A stretch of 64,000 bases of DNA from the NCBI GenBank assembly GCA_022799175.1, contig JAAWNY010000009.1, positions 1 to 64,000 of the forward strand, given 5' to 3'. The notes under the pieces were generated by a model. The model was given only the letters and a program-made list of their open reading frames with translations. It was not told where the DNA came from and ran no database searches. This stretch comes from Lachnospiraceae bacterium. Lineage in GTDB: Bacteria > Bacillota > Clostridia > Lachnospirales > Lachnospiraceae. The translations under genes were made by a program, and so were the position numbers. This document shows positions 35,205 through 44,742 of this stretch, in pieces. Every line of letters starts with the position of its first letter. Positions within the stretch are counted from its first letter, which is position 1.

Positions 35205-35606
35205 ATGGCTAAAAATAAGTCCACTGGAAAGAAAGTGACAAAAAAGCGCGTAAAGAAAAACGTTGAACGCGGACAGGCACACATCCAGTCATCCTTCAAC
35301 AACACGATTGTAACGTTGACAGATGCACAGGGCAATGCCCTGTCTTGGGCGAGTGCTGGAGGTCTGGGATTTAGAGGTTCAAGGAAATCTACTCCATATG
35401 CAGCTCAGATGGCTGCAGAGACTGCTGCCAAGGCAGCTATCGTACATGGTTTGAAGTCTGTCGACGTTATGGTAAAAGGCCCTGGCTCGGGTCGTGAAGC
35501 AGCAATCCGTGCGCTTTCCGCATGCGGTATTGAAGTAACCAGTATCAAGGACGTAACCCCGGTTCCCCATAATGGTTGCCGTCCGCCAAAACGTAGAAGA
35601 GTTTAA
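35205..35606 (+). CDS. rpsK: 30S ribosomal protein S11
   Basis: A 133-residue platform protein. [47 protein letters not shown] and the C-terminal [15 protein letters not shown] are family signatures. Complete. Confidence 0.98.
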   Translation: MAKNKSTGKKVTKKRVKKNVERGQAHIQSSFNNTIVTLTDAQGNALSWASAGGLGFRGSRKSTPYAAQMAAETAAKAAIVHGLKSVDVMVKGPGSGREAAIRALSACGIEVTSIKDVTPVPHNGCRPPKRRRV

Positions 35607-35621
35607 TAGGAGGTACGAAAA

Positions 35622-36215
35622 GTGGCAGTAGATAGAGTTCCTGTTCTTAAAAGATGCAGATCCCTTGGTTTGGATCCGGCATGTCTGGGAATCAGTAAGA
35701 CATCTACCAGACAGCTGAAGAGAGCGAACAAAAAGGTAAGCGAGTACGGTATGCAGCTGCGGGAAAAGCAGAAAGCCAAATTTATCTATGGCGTGTTGGA
35801 GAAACCGTTCCGCAATTATTATGCAAAAGCGGAAAAGATGGAAGGTCAGGCAGGTGAGAATCTTTTGATTCTGCTGGAGAGAAGACTGGATAATGTCGTA
35901 TTCCGCATGGGCTTTGGACGCACCAGACGGGAAACCCGTCAGATTGTTGATCATAAGCATATTTTGGTAAATGGTAAGTGTGTCAACATCCCGTCTTATC
36001 TGGTAAAAGCCGGGGATGTGATCGAAGTAAAAGAGAAGGCGAAATCTTCTCAGAGATATAAAGCTGTTCTGGAAGTGACTGGCGGCCGTCTGATCCCGGC
36101 ATGGTTGGATGTGGATCAGGAGAATCTGCGCGGCGTTGTGAAAGAGTTGCCGACCAGAGAAGAGATTGATGTTCCGGTTGAAGAGATGCTTATCGTCGAG
36201 TTGTATTCTAAGTAA
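35622..36215 (+). CDS. rpsD: 30S ribosomal protein S4
   Basis: A 197-residue primary assembly protein with an S4 RNA-binding domain ([49 protein letters not shown]). The N-terminus ([18 protein letters not shown]) is the short zinc-free form. The GTG start follows AGGAGG. S4 sits in the alpha operon here, unlike in Bacillus subtilis where rpsD is separate; autoregulation is possible but not shown. Confidence 0.98.
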   Translation: MAVDRVPVLKRCRSLGLDPACLGISKTSTRQLKRANKKVSEYGMQLREKQKAKFIYGVLEKPFRNYYAKAEKMEGQAGENLLILLERRLDNVVFRMGFGRTRRETRQIVDHKHILVNGKCVNIPSYLVKAGDVIEVKEKAKSSQRYKAVLEVTGGRLIPAWLDVDQENLRGVVKELPTREEIDVPVEEMLIVELYSK

Positions 36216-36268
36216 GTTTAGAATGATGGAAGCCTCGATAGACGAACCCAGAAGGAGGGGCTATAATC

Positions 36269-37228
36269 GTGTTCGATTTTGAAAAACCAAACATTGAGAT
36301 TGTTGAAATTTCAGATGATAAGAAGTATGGCAAGTTTGTTGTGGAACCGCTGGAGAGGGGCTATGGCACTACGCTGGGTAACTCCTTGAGAAGAATCATG
36401 CTTTCTTCTCTTCCGGGTGCGGCGGTCAGCCAGGTAAAAATCGAAGGCGTTTTGCATGAATTCAGTTCCATCGCCGGAGTGAAGGAAGATGTGACTGAGA
36501 TCATCATGAACATCAAGAACTTATCTATTAAGAATAACAGCGACAGCAATGAGGTAAAGACTGCCTATATTGAGTTTGAGGGGGAAGGCGTAATCACAGC
36601 TGCTGATATTCGGGCAGATTCGGATATTGAGATCATGAATCCGGAACAGGTGATTGCCACGCTCAGCGGCGGCACGGACAGTAAGTTCTATATGGAGCTG
36701 ACAATTTCCAAGGGTCGCGGATATGTGAGTGCAGACAAGAATAAAAATGAAGATTTACCTATCGGTGTAATAGCTATTGATTCTATCTATACTCCGGTAG
36801 AGCGGGTTAATATGACGATTGAGAACAGTCGTGTAGGACAGATTATCGATTATGATAAGCTGACTTTGGATGTGTACACCAATGGGACTCTGGCGCCGGA
36901 TGAAGCGGTTAGTCTAGCAGCAAAGGTGCTTAGCGAGCATCTGAATCTGTTTATTGACCTATCTGAGAATGCCCGGACTGCCGAGATCATGGTGGAGAAA
37001 GAGGACAATGAGAAAGAGAAAGTTCTGGAGATGAATATTGATGAACTCGAGCTTTCTGTTCGTTCTTATAATTGTTTAAAGCGTGCTGGCATCAATACGG
37101 TAGAGGAGCTGTGTAACCGCACACCCGAAGACATGATGAAGGTTCGTAATTTGGGCAGAAAATCTTTAGAAGAAGTTTTAGCAAAATTAAAAGAGTTGGG
37201 ATTACAGTTAAATCCCAGTGAGGAATGA
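36269..37228 (+). CDS. rpoA: RNA polymerase subunit alpha
   Basis: A 319-residue protein. The N-terminal dimerisation domain includes [39 protein letters not shown]. The C-terminal domain that binds UP elements and regulators includes [44 protein letters not shown]. The GTG start follows GAAGGAGGGG. It is the usual gene between rpsD and rplQ. Confidence 0.98.
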   Translation: MFDFEKPNIEIVEISDDKKYGKFVVEPLERGYGTTLGNSLRRIMLSSLPGAAVSQVKIEGVLHEFSSIAGVKEDVTEIIMNIKNLSIKNNSDSNEVKTAYIEFEGEGVITAADIRADSDIEIMNPEQVIATLSGGTDSKFYMELTISKGRGYVSADKNKNEDLPIGVIAIDSIYTPVERVNMTIENSRVGQIIDYDKLTLDVYTNGTLAPDEAVSLAAKVLSEHLNLFIDLSENARTAEIMVEKEDNEKEKVLEMNIDELELSVRSYNCLKRAGINTVEELCNRTPEDMMKVRNLGRKSLEEVLAKLKELGLQLNPSEE

Positions 37229-37367
37229 AGCGGAGCCTAAGCTTCCTTCCCCGTGTGCCGGGCATGTAAGACCAATGATGCAGTGCCGGGTACGAATAAA
37301 ATGGAAGATGCGGTTTGATAAGACCGATTGGCGCGAACTGCACTCCGGATAGATGGAGGAAAATAAA

Positions 37368-37904
37368 ATGGCAGGTTATAGAAAGTTAGGAAGAACATCC
37401 AGTCAGAGAAAAGCACTGATTCGCAGTCAGGTTACTTCTCTGTTATATCATGGAAAGATCCGTACCACAGAGGCAAGAGCGAAAGAGATTCGCAAAGTTG
37501 CTGAGGGACTGATTGCCATGGCAGTAAAAGAGAAGGATAATTTTGAGATGGTTACGGTCACTGCCAAGGTTCCGCGTAAGGACAAGGATGGCAAGAGAGT
37601 CAAAGAGGAAAAGAATGGCAGAAAAGTGACGGTTTATGATGAAGTTCAGAAGGAGATCAAAAAAGATAATCCTTCCAGGCTGCATGCCAGACGCCAGATG
37701 CTGAGAGTTTTGTATGATGTGACGGAAGTTCCGACTACTCCGGCTGGAAAGAAGAAAAATACTAAGTCTGTGGATCTTCCTGCAAAGTTGTTTGATGAGA
37801 TTGCACCGAAATATGTGTCTCGCAATGGTGGTTATACTCGTATTGTGAAGATTGGACAGCGTAAGGGCGACGGTGCAATGGAAGTATTGCTGGAGTTAGT
37901 ATAA
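37368..37904 (+). CDS. rplQ: 50S ribosomal protein L17 with an extended C-terminal half
   Basis: A 178-residue L17; most bacterial L17 proteins have about 115-130. The N-terminus is normal ([49 protein letters not shown]). A lysine-rich, hydrophilic insert (about 70-105, [17 protein letters not shown]) precedes the conserved end ([23 protein letters not shown]). The ATG at 37368 has GGAGGA at seven bases. It ends the alpha operon. Confidence 0.96.
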   Translation: MAGYRKLGRTSSQRKALIRSQVTSLLYHGKIRTTEARAKEIRKVAEGLIAMAVKEKDNFEMVTVTAKVPRKDKDGKRVKEEKNGRKVTVYDEVQKEIKKDNPSRLHARRQMLRVLYDVTEVPTTPAGKKKNTKSVDLPAKLFDEIAPKYVSRNGGYTRIVKIGQRKGDGAMEVLLELV

Positions 37905-37977
37905 AAGCGGTTGTGAATTAGGTAGAGTAATATATAATTGTATAGCATACAGTATAAAGAGAATAGTGTATAATGAC

Positions 37978-38040
37978 TCCTCCGTCATTTTCATATTTTG
38001 TGTTCATGAACAGACACGGGATGTGGAAAATGGCGGAGGA
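37978..38040 (+). terminator. Terminator hairpin after rplQ
   Basis: TCCTCCG to CGGAGGA form a long stem (about 37978-38003 with 38014-38040) that uses several G-T pairs readable only as RNA of the plus strand, so it was probably built for the rplQ transcript. It is related to the 1319-1407 hairpin, also between convergent genes. The AraC gene end lies 13 bases on. Confidence 0.75.
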
Positions 38041-38052
38041 TTTATGTTGCAA

Positions 38053-38904
38053 TTATTTTCTGATAAATACACTTGGCTTTTCTCCAAATTCTCGTTTGAA
38101 TACTTTTAAAAAGTTAGAATAATCGTTAAATCCACACTCTGTATATGCTTCGGTTACTGTTTTTCCTTGCATTAGCATGTTTCGGGCGATGGTCAGCCGT
38201 TTTTTCATGATGAACTGATAAAGAGAAAGTCCGGTGAATTGTTTGAATTGATGGCTTAAGTAATATTTGCTCAGATAAAATTGATCGGCTAAGTGTTCCA
38301 AATTGAGATCTTCATTATAATGATTATTGATATAGCTGACAATCTGGTTGATTTGTTGATTTTCGGTTACACTATGATGGGCAGAATCTGCGATTTCATA
38401 ATAGGCCCGACTGAGAAGAACGAGGATCTCTATAATGGAGGAATAGATCATCACGCGGTTCCCTAATCGTTTGTTGGTCCGTTCTTTTTCAATGGTATGG
38501 CAGACGGACTGGATTTGCAGAAGTTGTGTTTCCGTGGGGCGGAAAAGGCGATAATTGCGATTGGAAGCATCGTGAAAGCAGGCAGTCAGATCGTCGCCTA
38601 CATCGCGCAGCCAGTTGAAAAAACTGTCGTCTAACCATATTACGATTCGTTCGTAGGGGGAGCGAGACGGATGAATCTCTGGACGGTGGATATCGCTGTT
38701 GTTGGTCAACAAAATATCGCCAGGCCGAAGATTGTAGGTTCGTCCTTCAATGATATAACTGACATCTCCGGAGATAAAAATATAAATTTCATAAAAAGCA
38801 TGTTGATGAAAATCGACGGAAAGGGGGGAATCGCTGCGATAATGGTGGTATTCATAAAAGCGTTCCATCATGATCTGGCGGTGAGTGAATTCATCTGTAT
38901 ACAT
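38053..38904 (-). CDS. AraC-family regulator with cupin sensor, probably for hexuronates
   Basis: A 283-residue regulator. The N-terminal cupin barrel (SVDFHQHAFYEIYIFISGDVSYIIEGRTYNLRPGDILL) binds small sugars or acids in the family. The C-terminal AraC DNA-binding domain has two HTH units (EHLADQFYLSKYYLSHQFKQFTGLSLYQF and TVTEAYTECGFNDYSNFLKVFKREFGEKPS). It is divergent from uxuA, with 153 bases between start codons; a TATAAT at 39012-39017 lacks a clear -35, as is usual for activated promoters. It probably activates uxuA-uxuB; the ligand is unproven. Confidence 0.85.
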   Translation of the reverse strand: MYTDEFTHRQIMMERFYEYHHYRSDSPLSVDFHQHAFYEIYIFISGDVSYIIEGRTYNLRPGDILLTNNSDIHRPEIHPSRSPYERIVIWLDDSFFNWLRDVGDDLTACFHDASNRNYRLFRPTETQLLQIQSVCHTIEKERTNKRLGNRVMIYSSIIEILVLLSRAYYEIADSAHHSVTENQQINQIVSYINNHYNEDLNLEHLADQFYLSKYYLSHQFKQFTGLSLYQFIMKKRLTIARNMLMQGKTVTEAYTECGFNDYSNFLKVFKREFGEKPSVFIRK

Positions 38905-39057
38905 GTTTTATAAAAATCTCCTCTATTTTTGTCAATATTTGAATTATACAGCAAGATTTACCATATTTCAATAAAAATGTACCATGCAAAATTGATGAAA
39001 AGATGATATACTATAATTATAAAAACATAAAAGACGACCAAGAAAGGAGAACGTGTT

Positions 39058-40122
39058 ATGCAAATGACATTTCGTTGGTACGGCGAAGGGAATGATAGTA
39101 TCACACCGCAGGACATTAAACAGATTCCAGGTGTGACTGGGTTAGTGTGGGCACTGCACCACAAACAGGCAGGTGAAGTGTGGACAGTGGAGGAGATCGA
39201 GGAAGCCCGCAAGCAGATTGAGGGAGCTGGTTTTAATATGGATGTGGTGGAGAGTGTGAATGTCCATGATGATATCAAAATTGGGCTACCCACCAGAGAT
39301 CAGTATATTGAGAACTATAAAGAAACTCTGCGCAATTTAGCGAAATTTGGGGTAAAGGTAGTCACTTATAATTTTATGCCAATTTTTGACTGGACACGGA
39401 CAGATCTGTTTCATCCGATGGAGGATGGTTCCACGGCACTGTTTTATGAGAAGTCGAAAATTCAAGATGATTATAAAGAGATGGCCAAGTATATTTTGGA
39501 GAATTTGCATGGCATGACATTTCCTGGTTGGGAACCGGAGCGTATGGCACAGTTGGACGAGCTTTTTGAAAAGTATCGCCCAGTTACGAAAGAAAAGTTG
39601 TGGGAGAATCTGAAATATTTTCTGGAAGCGCTGATGCCTACCTGCCATGAGACAGGAATTAAGTTGGCGATTCATCAGGATGATCCGCCGTGGGATATTT
39701 TCGGGTTGCCAAGACTTCTGGTAGATAAAGAGTCTATTGGGCACTTTTTGTCCATGGTGGATGATGATTGTAATTGTCTGTGTTTGTGTTCGGGTTCTCT
39801 GGGAGCGAATCCTGAGAATAATGTGCCTGATATCATTCGTACCTATTGCGATCGGATCGCTTTTGCTCATGTGCGCAATGTGAAGCATTTTGATAATGGA
39901 GATTTTACAGAGGCTTCTCATCGAGATTGTGATGGTGATGTGAGAATCTTGGAAATCATGAAAGCATATCATGACTGTGGTTACGAGGGATATATCAGAC
40001 CAGATCATGGAAGACATATCTGGGGGGAGAAGTGCCGTCCGGGTTATGGATTATATGACCGTGCGCTGGGAATCATGTATTTGTGGGGTTGCTGGGATAT
40101 GTTGGAGAAGCTAGAGAAGTAG
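39058..40122 (+). CDS. uxuA: Mannonate dehydratase
   Basis: A 354-residue TIM-barrel enzyme that dehydrates D-mannonate to 2-keto-3-deoxygluconate in glucuronate breakdown. MQMTFRWYGEGNDSITPQDIKQIPGVTGLVWALH and the end HDCGYEGYIRPDHGRHIWGE are UxuA signatures with metal-binding His and Asp residues. AAAGGAG precedes the ATG. It forms an operon with the oxidoreductase gene 28 bases downstream and is divergent from the AraC regulator. Confidence 0.95.
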   Translation: MQMTFRWYGEGNDSITPQDIKQIPGVTGLVWALHHKQAGEVWTVEEIEEARKQIEGAGFNMDVVESVNVHDDIKIGLPTRDQYIENYKETLRNLAKFGVKVVTYNFMPIFDWTRTDLFHPMEDGSTALFYEKSKIQDDYKEMAKYILENLHGMTFPGWEPERMAQLDELFEKYRPVTKEKLWENLKYFLEALMPTCHETGIKLAIHQDDPPWDIFGLPRLLVDKESIGHFLSMVDDDCNCLCLCSGSLGANPENNVPDIIRTYCDRIAFAHVRNVKHFDNGDFTEASHRDCDGDVRILEIMKAYHDCGYEGYIRPDHGRHIWGEKCRPGYGLYDRALGIMYLWGCWDMLEKLEK

Positions 40123-40150
40123 AGTGTGGTGAGCGAAAGGAGACAAGATT

Positions 40151-41737
40151 TTGGAACTTTCATTAAAGTCAATTCAAAATAAGGAAAATTGGAAAGGTTA
40201 TCATCTTCCGGAATATGATCCGGTAAAGATTGCGGAGAATACGGCGAAAAAACCTCAATGGATCCATTTTGGTTCCGGAAATATTTTTCGTATCTTTCCG
40301 GCTGTGATCTGTCAGAGGCTGATCGAGCAGGGAGAGATGGATACCGGTATTGTTTGCTGTGAAGGATATGATGATGAGATTATTACCAAATGTTTTCGCC
40401 CCTATGATAATCTGACTATCGGTGTGACATTGAATCCAGATGGAAAGCTGGATAAGGAGATTGTGGCATCTATGTCGGATAGTTTGACCATGCTTTATGA
40501 CAGTGAGCAGATTGCTGGCGTGATGAAAGAGCCCTCTCTGCAGTTGGTTTCTTTCACCATCACAGAGAAGGGATATTCTTTGAGAAATGCAAAGCATGAG
40601 CTGGTTGAGGCAGTGCTGACAGATATGGAGGCAGGACCGGAAAACTGCAAGACTTTTATGGCGCAGCTGACGGCTATGTGTATTGAGCGGGGACGGGCTT
40701 GTGGAAAACCATTGTCTCTGGTCAGCATGGATAATTGTTCTCACAATGGTGAGAAGCTGCAGGCAGCAGTGATGGAGATTGCGAAGGCATGGTTAGACAA
40801 CGGGAAAATTTCTGAGAAAGATTATGGATATCTGGAGAAAGAGATTGCTTTTCCATGGAGTATGATCGATAAGATCACGCCGCGTCCACATCCCGTGGTG
40901 GAAGAGCAGCTGATTGCAGACGGTGTGGAAGGCATCAGTCCTTTTGTCACTTCTAAGCATACTTATGTGGCGCCTTTTGTCAACGCAGAGAAGCCGCAAT
41001 ATCTGGTGATTGAGGATCAGTTCCCCAATGGCAGGCCGCCGTTAGAGCATGCGGGTGTGATCATTACCAGCCGGGATATTGTCAATAAAGTGGAGAAGAT
41101 GAAAGTATGTACCTGTCTGAATCCGCTTCATACCTGCTTAGCAATTTATGGATGTATTCTGGGATATACCTCGATTGCAGAAGAGATGAAGGATCCACAG
41201 CTGAGTCGTTTTATTGATCGGATGAGCCATGAGGAAGGGATGCCTTTTGTGGTAGATCCCGGCGTTATCGATCCGGAGAAGTTTTTAGACGAGGTGTTAA
41301 AGGAGCGTTTTCCGAACCCATTCATGCCAGACACCCCACAGCGAATTGCCACAGATACGTCTCAGAAGCTATCGATTCGCTTTGGTGAGACCATCAAAGC
41401 ATATATGGATTCGACGGATAGAGAGGCTTCAGAATTAAAGCTGATTCCATTGGTACAGGCGGGATGGCTACGCTATCTTATGGGGGTGAATGATGCCGGC
41501 GAGGCATTTGAGATTAGCCCAGATCCATTACTTTCAGCTATGAAGGAGCGGTTGGCAGGGATGGAGTTAGGAAAGCCAGTGAATAAAGAACAGCTTCGAC
41601 CGATTCTGTCAGATACAACCATTTTTGGTGTTGATCTGTATGCATGTGGTTTGGCAGAGAAAGTTATTGGGTATTTTGAAGAAATGATGGCCGGACCGGG
41701 GGCAGTACGGAAAGTTCTGGAGAAATATGTTGGGTGA
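40151..41737 (+). CDS. uxuB: Fructuronate reductase (mannitol-dehydrogenase family)
   Basis: A 528-residue NAD-dependent polyol dehydrogenase of the UxuB/mannitol-dehydrogenase type. It reduces fructuronate to mannonate, the substrate of UxuA. NAD-binding is marked by IHFGSGNIFRIFPAVICQ, and the C-terminal domain by CLNPLHTCLAIYGCILGYTSI, a family pattern. The start is TTG at 40151, supported by AAAGGAGA seven bases upstream and similarity that begins at once. 528 residues is longer than most UxuB (about 480-490), the extra length being near the N-terminus. Galacturonate-type tagaturonate reductase is a less likely alternative. Confidence 0.85.
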   Translation: MELSLKSIQNKENWKGYHLPEYDPVKIAENTAKKPQWIHFGSGNIFRIFPAVICQRLIEQGEMDTGIVCCEGYDDEIITKCFRPYDNLTIGVTLNPDGKLDKEIVASMSDSLTMLYDSEQIAGVMKEPSLQLVSFTITEKGYSLRNAKHELVEAVLTDMEAGPENCKTFMAQLTAMCIERGRACGKPLSLVSMDNCSHNGEKLQAAVMEIAKAWLDNGKISEKDYGYLEKEIAFPWSMIDKITPRPHPVVEEQLIADGVEGISPFVTSKHTYVAPFVNAEKPQYLVIEDQFPNGRPPLEHAGVIITSRDIVNKVEKMKVCTCLNPLHTCLAIYGCILGYTSIAEEMKDPQLSRFIDRMSHEEGMPFVVDPGVIDPEKFLDEVLKERFPNPFMPDTPQRIATDTSQKLSIRFGETIKAYMDSTDREASELKLIPLVQAGWLRYLMGVNDAGEAFEISPDPLLSAMKERLAGMELGKPVNKEQLRPILSDTTIFGVDLYACGLAEKVIGYFEEMMAGPGAVRKVLEKYVG

Positions 41738-41791
41738 GAACCCAAAGGAAGAGTTAATGTATTGTTAGAAGATACGCCTTGAAAGAAGAAG

Positions 41792-41829
41792 CGAGAGGGC
41801 AGCCTGCTGACTAGCAGACCGCCCTCTCG
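41792..41829 (+). terminator. Terminator after uxuB
   Basis: CGAGAGGGC (41792-41800) pairs with GCCCTCTCG (41821-41829), with inner CTGCT and AGCAG; TTTCCTT follows. Confidence 0.8.
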
Positions 41830-41833
41830 TTTC

Positions 41834-41851
41834 CTTATCTAAATGACATTG
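41834..41851 (+). repeat. Motif CTTATCTAAATGACATTG, copy near uxuB end
   Basis: An 18-bp sequence matched at 17 of 18 bases by 43569-43586, on the other side of the MATE gene; an inverted relative (CAATGTCATTCAG) is at 43279-43291 and a third direct form (ATCTTAATGACATTGG) at 1301-1316. All four lie next to hairpins. Significance unknown. Confidence 0.45.
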
Positions 41852-41924
41852 GAGGGATTCCAATACATTTTGGTCTCAACATCATGATATTGTCTCTTGT
41901 ATATCAAGAGAAGAAAATCCATAA

Positions 41925-43256
41925 TTATGAGCTGTATGAAGGGCATTTTTTCCGATAGAAAAGGACCGACATTATCATGGCAATGCTCCAACCGATAGGC
42001 CAGGCGACCCAAATGCCGATCGCAGAATTTGTCCAGCCAGAAAGGAAAAAGGCTAAAACCACCCGCAAGATCAGATCGGTAAAAGTGGCAACCATGAAGG
42101 AGCCCATAGCGCTGACTCCGCGAAGAATGCCGTCAGCCACCAATTTGGTGGAGACGACGAAATAGAACGGGGCGACAATCCATAAAAACTGTCTACCTGT
42201 CAACAGAGCTCCGGCAGATTCCGTTTCCATAAACAGGAGCAATAAATATTTGCCAAACACAACATAGAGAATACAGAAAGGAACGCATAAATACCATACC
42301 ATTTTCAGTCCGGCACGAAAGCATTCCCGAATGCGTCCATATTGGTGGGCGCCAAGATTCTGGGCAGAGAAATTGGAAATTCCATTGCCAATGGTAGTGA
42401 AAGAAGTGATAACCAGGTTATTTAGCTTTACAGCGGCAGAATAGCCTGCCATGACAGAGGCACCAAAGCCATTGATCACACTTTGAATCAGGATATTTCC
42501 TGCTGAGATAAAACTTTGCTGTAGAATGCTGGGAATGGCGATGATCAGGATTTTTTTCAAAAGCTTCAGGTCAAATATTGGTGGTTTTTTCTGCACAGGG
42601 ATTTTTTCAAGTCTTGTCCATACGGTAAAGACAGCTAGAATACAGCTGACACCCTGACAGAGAAAAGTCGCCCATGCAACGCCTGCCACTCCCATATGGA
42701 ATACTTTTACGAATAAGATATCCACAATAATATTGGATGTGGAGGATACAGCCAGGAAGTAAAAAGGAGTTTTGGAATCTCCTAACGCAGAAAAAATTCC
42801 GGTTGCAATGTTATAAAAGAATACGAAGGGTAATCCCCATACATAAATATCCAGATAGAGGCGGGAGTCGGCAAATACTATCTGTGGGGTTCGGATCCCA
42901 TGCAACAGCGGGGTGCAGCCAAGAATACCTATCAGCATCAACGCCACGCAGAGGACAGCGCTGAAAATACAGGCGGTGGTCACGGCAGTTTTTAGTTGTT
43001 CATACTCTTTAGCACCGAATAATTGGGAGACAATGACGGAACAACCCATATTGCAGCCGAAGGCAAAGGCAATAAAAATCAAGGTAATTTCGTAGCTGTT
43101 TCCAACGGCTGCCAGTGCATTTTCACCAATAAATTTGCCTGCTACTAAACTATCTGCGATATTATAAAGTTGCTGGAAGATGATGCTGCCAAACAGTGGC
43201 AGACAAAATTGCCATAATACAGTCTCAGGTTTTCCTGTTGTCAGATCTTTGTTCAT
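41925..43256 (-). CDS. MATE-family efflux transporter
   Basis: A 443-residue protein with about twelve helices and the two-lobed MATE pattern; PLFGSIIFQQLYNIADSLVAGKFIGENALAAVGNSYE opens the N-lobe, and PSILQQSFISAGNILIQSVINGFGASVMAGYSAAVKLNNL opens the C-lobe. Members export cationic drugs or metabolites with Na+ or H+. Substrate unknown. It is divergent from LysR, with the large palindrome B in between, and has no partner gene. Flanked by near-identical 18-bp direct repeats. Confidence 0.92.
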   Translation of the reverse strand: MNKDLTTGKPETVLWQFCLPLFGSIIFQQLYNIADSLVAGKFIGENALAAVGNSYEITLIFIAFAFGCNMGCSVIVSQLFGAKEYEQLKTAVTTACIFSAVLCVALMLIGILGCTPLLHGIRTPQIVFADSRLYLDIYVWGLPFVFFYNIATGIFSALGDSKTPFYFLAVSSTSNIIVDILFVKVFHMGVAGVAWATFLCQGVSCILAVFTVWTRLEKIPVQKKPPIFDLKLLKKILIIAIPSILQQSFISAGNILIQSVINGFGASVMAGYSAAVKLNNLVITSFTTIGNGISNFSAQNLGAHQYGRIRECFRAGLKMVWYLCVPFCILYVVFGKYLLLLFMETESAGALLTGRQFLWIVAPFYFVVSTKLVADGILRGVSAMGSFMVATFTDLILRVVLAFFLSGWTNSAIGIWVAWPIGWSIAMIMSVLFYRKKCPSYSS

Positions 43257-43310
43257 AAAATGAGGTCCTTTCTGGTCAATGTCATTCAGTTAAAGAAACG
43301 AGAAATAAAG

Positions 43311-43550
43311 TCAAGGAAGAGGGGAGAAAAGTAACGGGAAATCATCTGTGATATTTTGACTTTGCAGAGATTTAGAAATCCTTAAATCCCTGAATTTGGC
43401 GTTGAAACGAAAATATACATTGTTTGAATGGAGTGAGTTTGTATATTTTCGTTTCGTTTTTAGCAAAAGTCAGGAGTTTTAGGAATTCTTAATCTCGAAA
43501 CCGGAAAAAGGAACCGATGATTTCCCGTTACTTCTCTCCCCTCTTCCTTG
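43311..43550. repeat. Large nested palindrome, copy B
   Basis: A 240-bp imperfect palindrome between the divergent MATE and LysR genes. Outer arms (43311-43346 and about 43516-43550) match almost perfectly (AAGAGGGGAGA with its complement). The middle arms (about 43368-43400 and 43460-43495) pair with few bulges. The centre (43399-43468) has TTGAAAC, a stem of GAAAATAT with ATATTTTC, a loop with GGAGTGAGTTTG, and TTAGCAAAA, homologous to copy A at 20498-20567, with three base pairs changed on both sides. Arms outside the centre are unrelated to copy A. The promoter at 43628 follows; the rest of 43257-43712 shows nothing more. Confidence 0.85.
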
Positions 43551-43627
43551 GCGTACCTTTTGTCACTGCTTATCTAAATAACATTGCCTTTCTGTTATTG
43601 TTTAGACATCAGCAAAAGAAAACAACC

Positions 43628-43656
43628 TTTACACAATATCCGAATCGTATTATAAT
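43628..43656 (+). promoter_or_regulatory. Putative promoter of the LysR gene
   Basis: TTTACA (43628-43633), 17-bp spacer, TATAAT (43651-43656), 57 bases before the ATG. Confidence 0.6.
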
Positions 43657-43712
43657 ACAGTCCGAAAGATATGAAAAATATATATAATATATTATAGGAA
43701 TATGAAAAATAT

Positions 43713-44651
43713 ATGGATATTAATTTTGAATATTACAAAATCTTTTATTATGTGGCAAAATACGGCAATATGACAAAGGCAGCCGCCGCCTTAGGAAGCA
43801 ATCAGCCGAACGTAACGCGTATCATGAAGCTGTTAGAAACGCAGCTCAACTGCAAATTATTTATCCGTGAGGCAAGGGGAATCAGCCTCACACAAGAGGG
43901 TGAACGTCTCTACTCGCATGTGGAGATTGCCTATCAACATTTGTTAAATGCACAAAAAGAGATCAGCAGACGGGATTCGTTAGGATGTGGTACTGTGGAA
44001 ATAGGGGCAACGGAAACAGCGATTCATCTTTTCCTATTAGAGGTGCTGCATGATTTTAAAAAGGAATATCCAGGAGTAAGAATCAAAATTCACAATCATA
44101 CGACACCAGAGACGGTGAAACATTTGGTCAGCGGAAAACTGGATTTTGCAGTAGTTACGACCCCTTTTGATATGCCGAAAACCATTTCCTGTGCAAAGGT
44201 TCTGGATTTTGAGGATATCTTGGTAGGAGGTATGCAATACCGGCATCTGTGCGAGGGATTCCTGAAATTGGCGGATTTCATTCGGTATTCCTGGATTGGA
44301 TTAGGCCGGGGAAGCGCAACGTATGAGTTGTATAGGAATTTTCTGATCGAGAATAAGATTGACAGGGAGCCGGATATGGAGGTGGCAAGTGCGGATTTGA
44401 TGTTGCCGCTGATCGAAAATAATCTGGGAGTCGGGTTTGTACCGAAAAAGCAGGTATTGCCTTTGCTAGAAGAGAGGAGACTGGTGCAAATACCAGTAGA
44501 TTTTCGGATTCCTAGACGTTCCATACAGATTGCTACGGACAAAGGGCGGGGAAGAGGTCTGGCCGCGGATGCATTTTACAGATATATAAAAAATTGGCAT
44601 TCTCGCCCCTTGTTCACGGAGGATAAGGAGAATTATTTAATTGTTAACTAG
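43713..44651 (+). CDS. LysR-family transcriptional regulator
   Basis: A 312-residue regulator. The N-terminal winged HTH is YYKIFYYVAKYGNMTKAAAALGSNQPNVTRIMKLLETQLNCKLF. The ligand domain follows (GTVEIGATETAIHLFLLEVLHDFKKEYPGVRI). It sits just upstream of bioY on the same strand, but the bioY promoter carries its own BirA-type operator, so whether LysR controls biotin genes is open. The last codons and stop overlap the BirA-type operator at 44639-44674. No other candidate target is adjacent except the divergent MATE gene. Confidence 0.85.
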   Translation: MDINFEYYKIFYYVAKYGNMTKAAAALGSNQPNVTRIMKLLETQLNCKLFIREARGISLTQEGERLYSHVEIAYQHLLNAQKEISRRDSLGCGTVEIGATETAIHLFLLEVLHDFKKEYPGVRIKIHNHTTPETVKHLVSGKLDFAVVTTPFDMPKTISCAKVLDFEDILVGGMQYRHLCEGFLKLADFIRYSWIGLGRGSATYELYRNFLIENKIDREPDMEVASADLMLPLIENNLGVGFVPKKQVLPLLEERRLVQIPVDFRIPRRSIQIATDKGRGRGLAADAFYRYIKNWHSRPLFTEDKENYLIVN

Positions 44652-44674
44652 TAAACATAAAATAGTTGACAATT
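44639..44674. promoter_or_regulatory. BirA-type biotin operator
   Basis: AATTGTTAAC (44639-44648) and GTTGACAATT (44665-44674) are inverted half-sites separated by 16 bp; they match the biotin repressor operator form (TTGTTAAC / GTTAACAA) with one change. The right half overlaps the -35 of the bioY promoter, and the left half includes the LysR stop codon. This implies that biotin-bound BirA represses bioYBDA. Confidence 0.8.
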
Positions 44675-44694
44675 GAACGGCTTTCGGTTATTAT
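44666..44694 (+). promoter_or_regulatory. Promoter of bioY-bioB-bioD-bioA
   Basis: Consensus -35 TTGACA (44666-44671), 17-bp spacer, TATTAT (44689-44694), 48 bases before bioY. The -35 lies within the BirA-type operator. Confidence 0.8.
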
Positions 44695-44742
44695 GGATTA
44701 CGATATGTTAATAAGAAGCGGTTCAAAAGGAGGCAAGGAAGA

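Noticed and set aside
41893-41911. Terminator for the MATE gene (TCTCTTG-TATAT-CAAGAGA)
   Set aside because: The short stem has no T-run on the minus strand, so it is not called as a terminator.
43569-43586. Insertion-sequence ends around the MATE gene
   Set aside because: Direct repeats exist, but no transposase, terminal inverted repeats of the element or target duplication were found; reported only as a motif.
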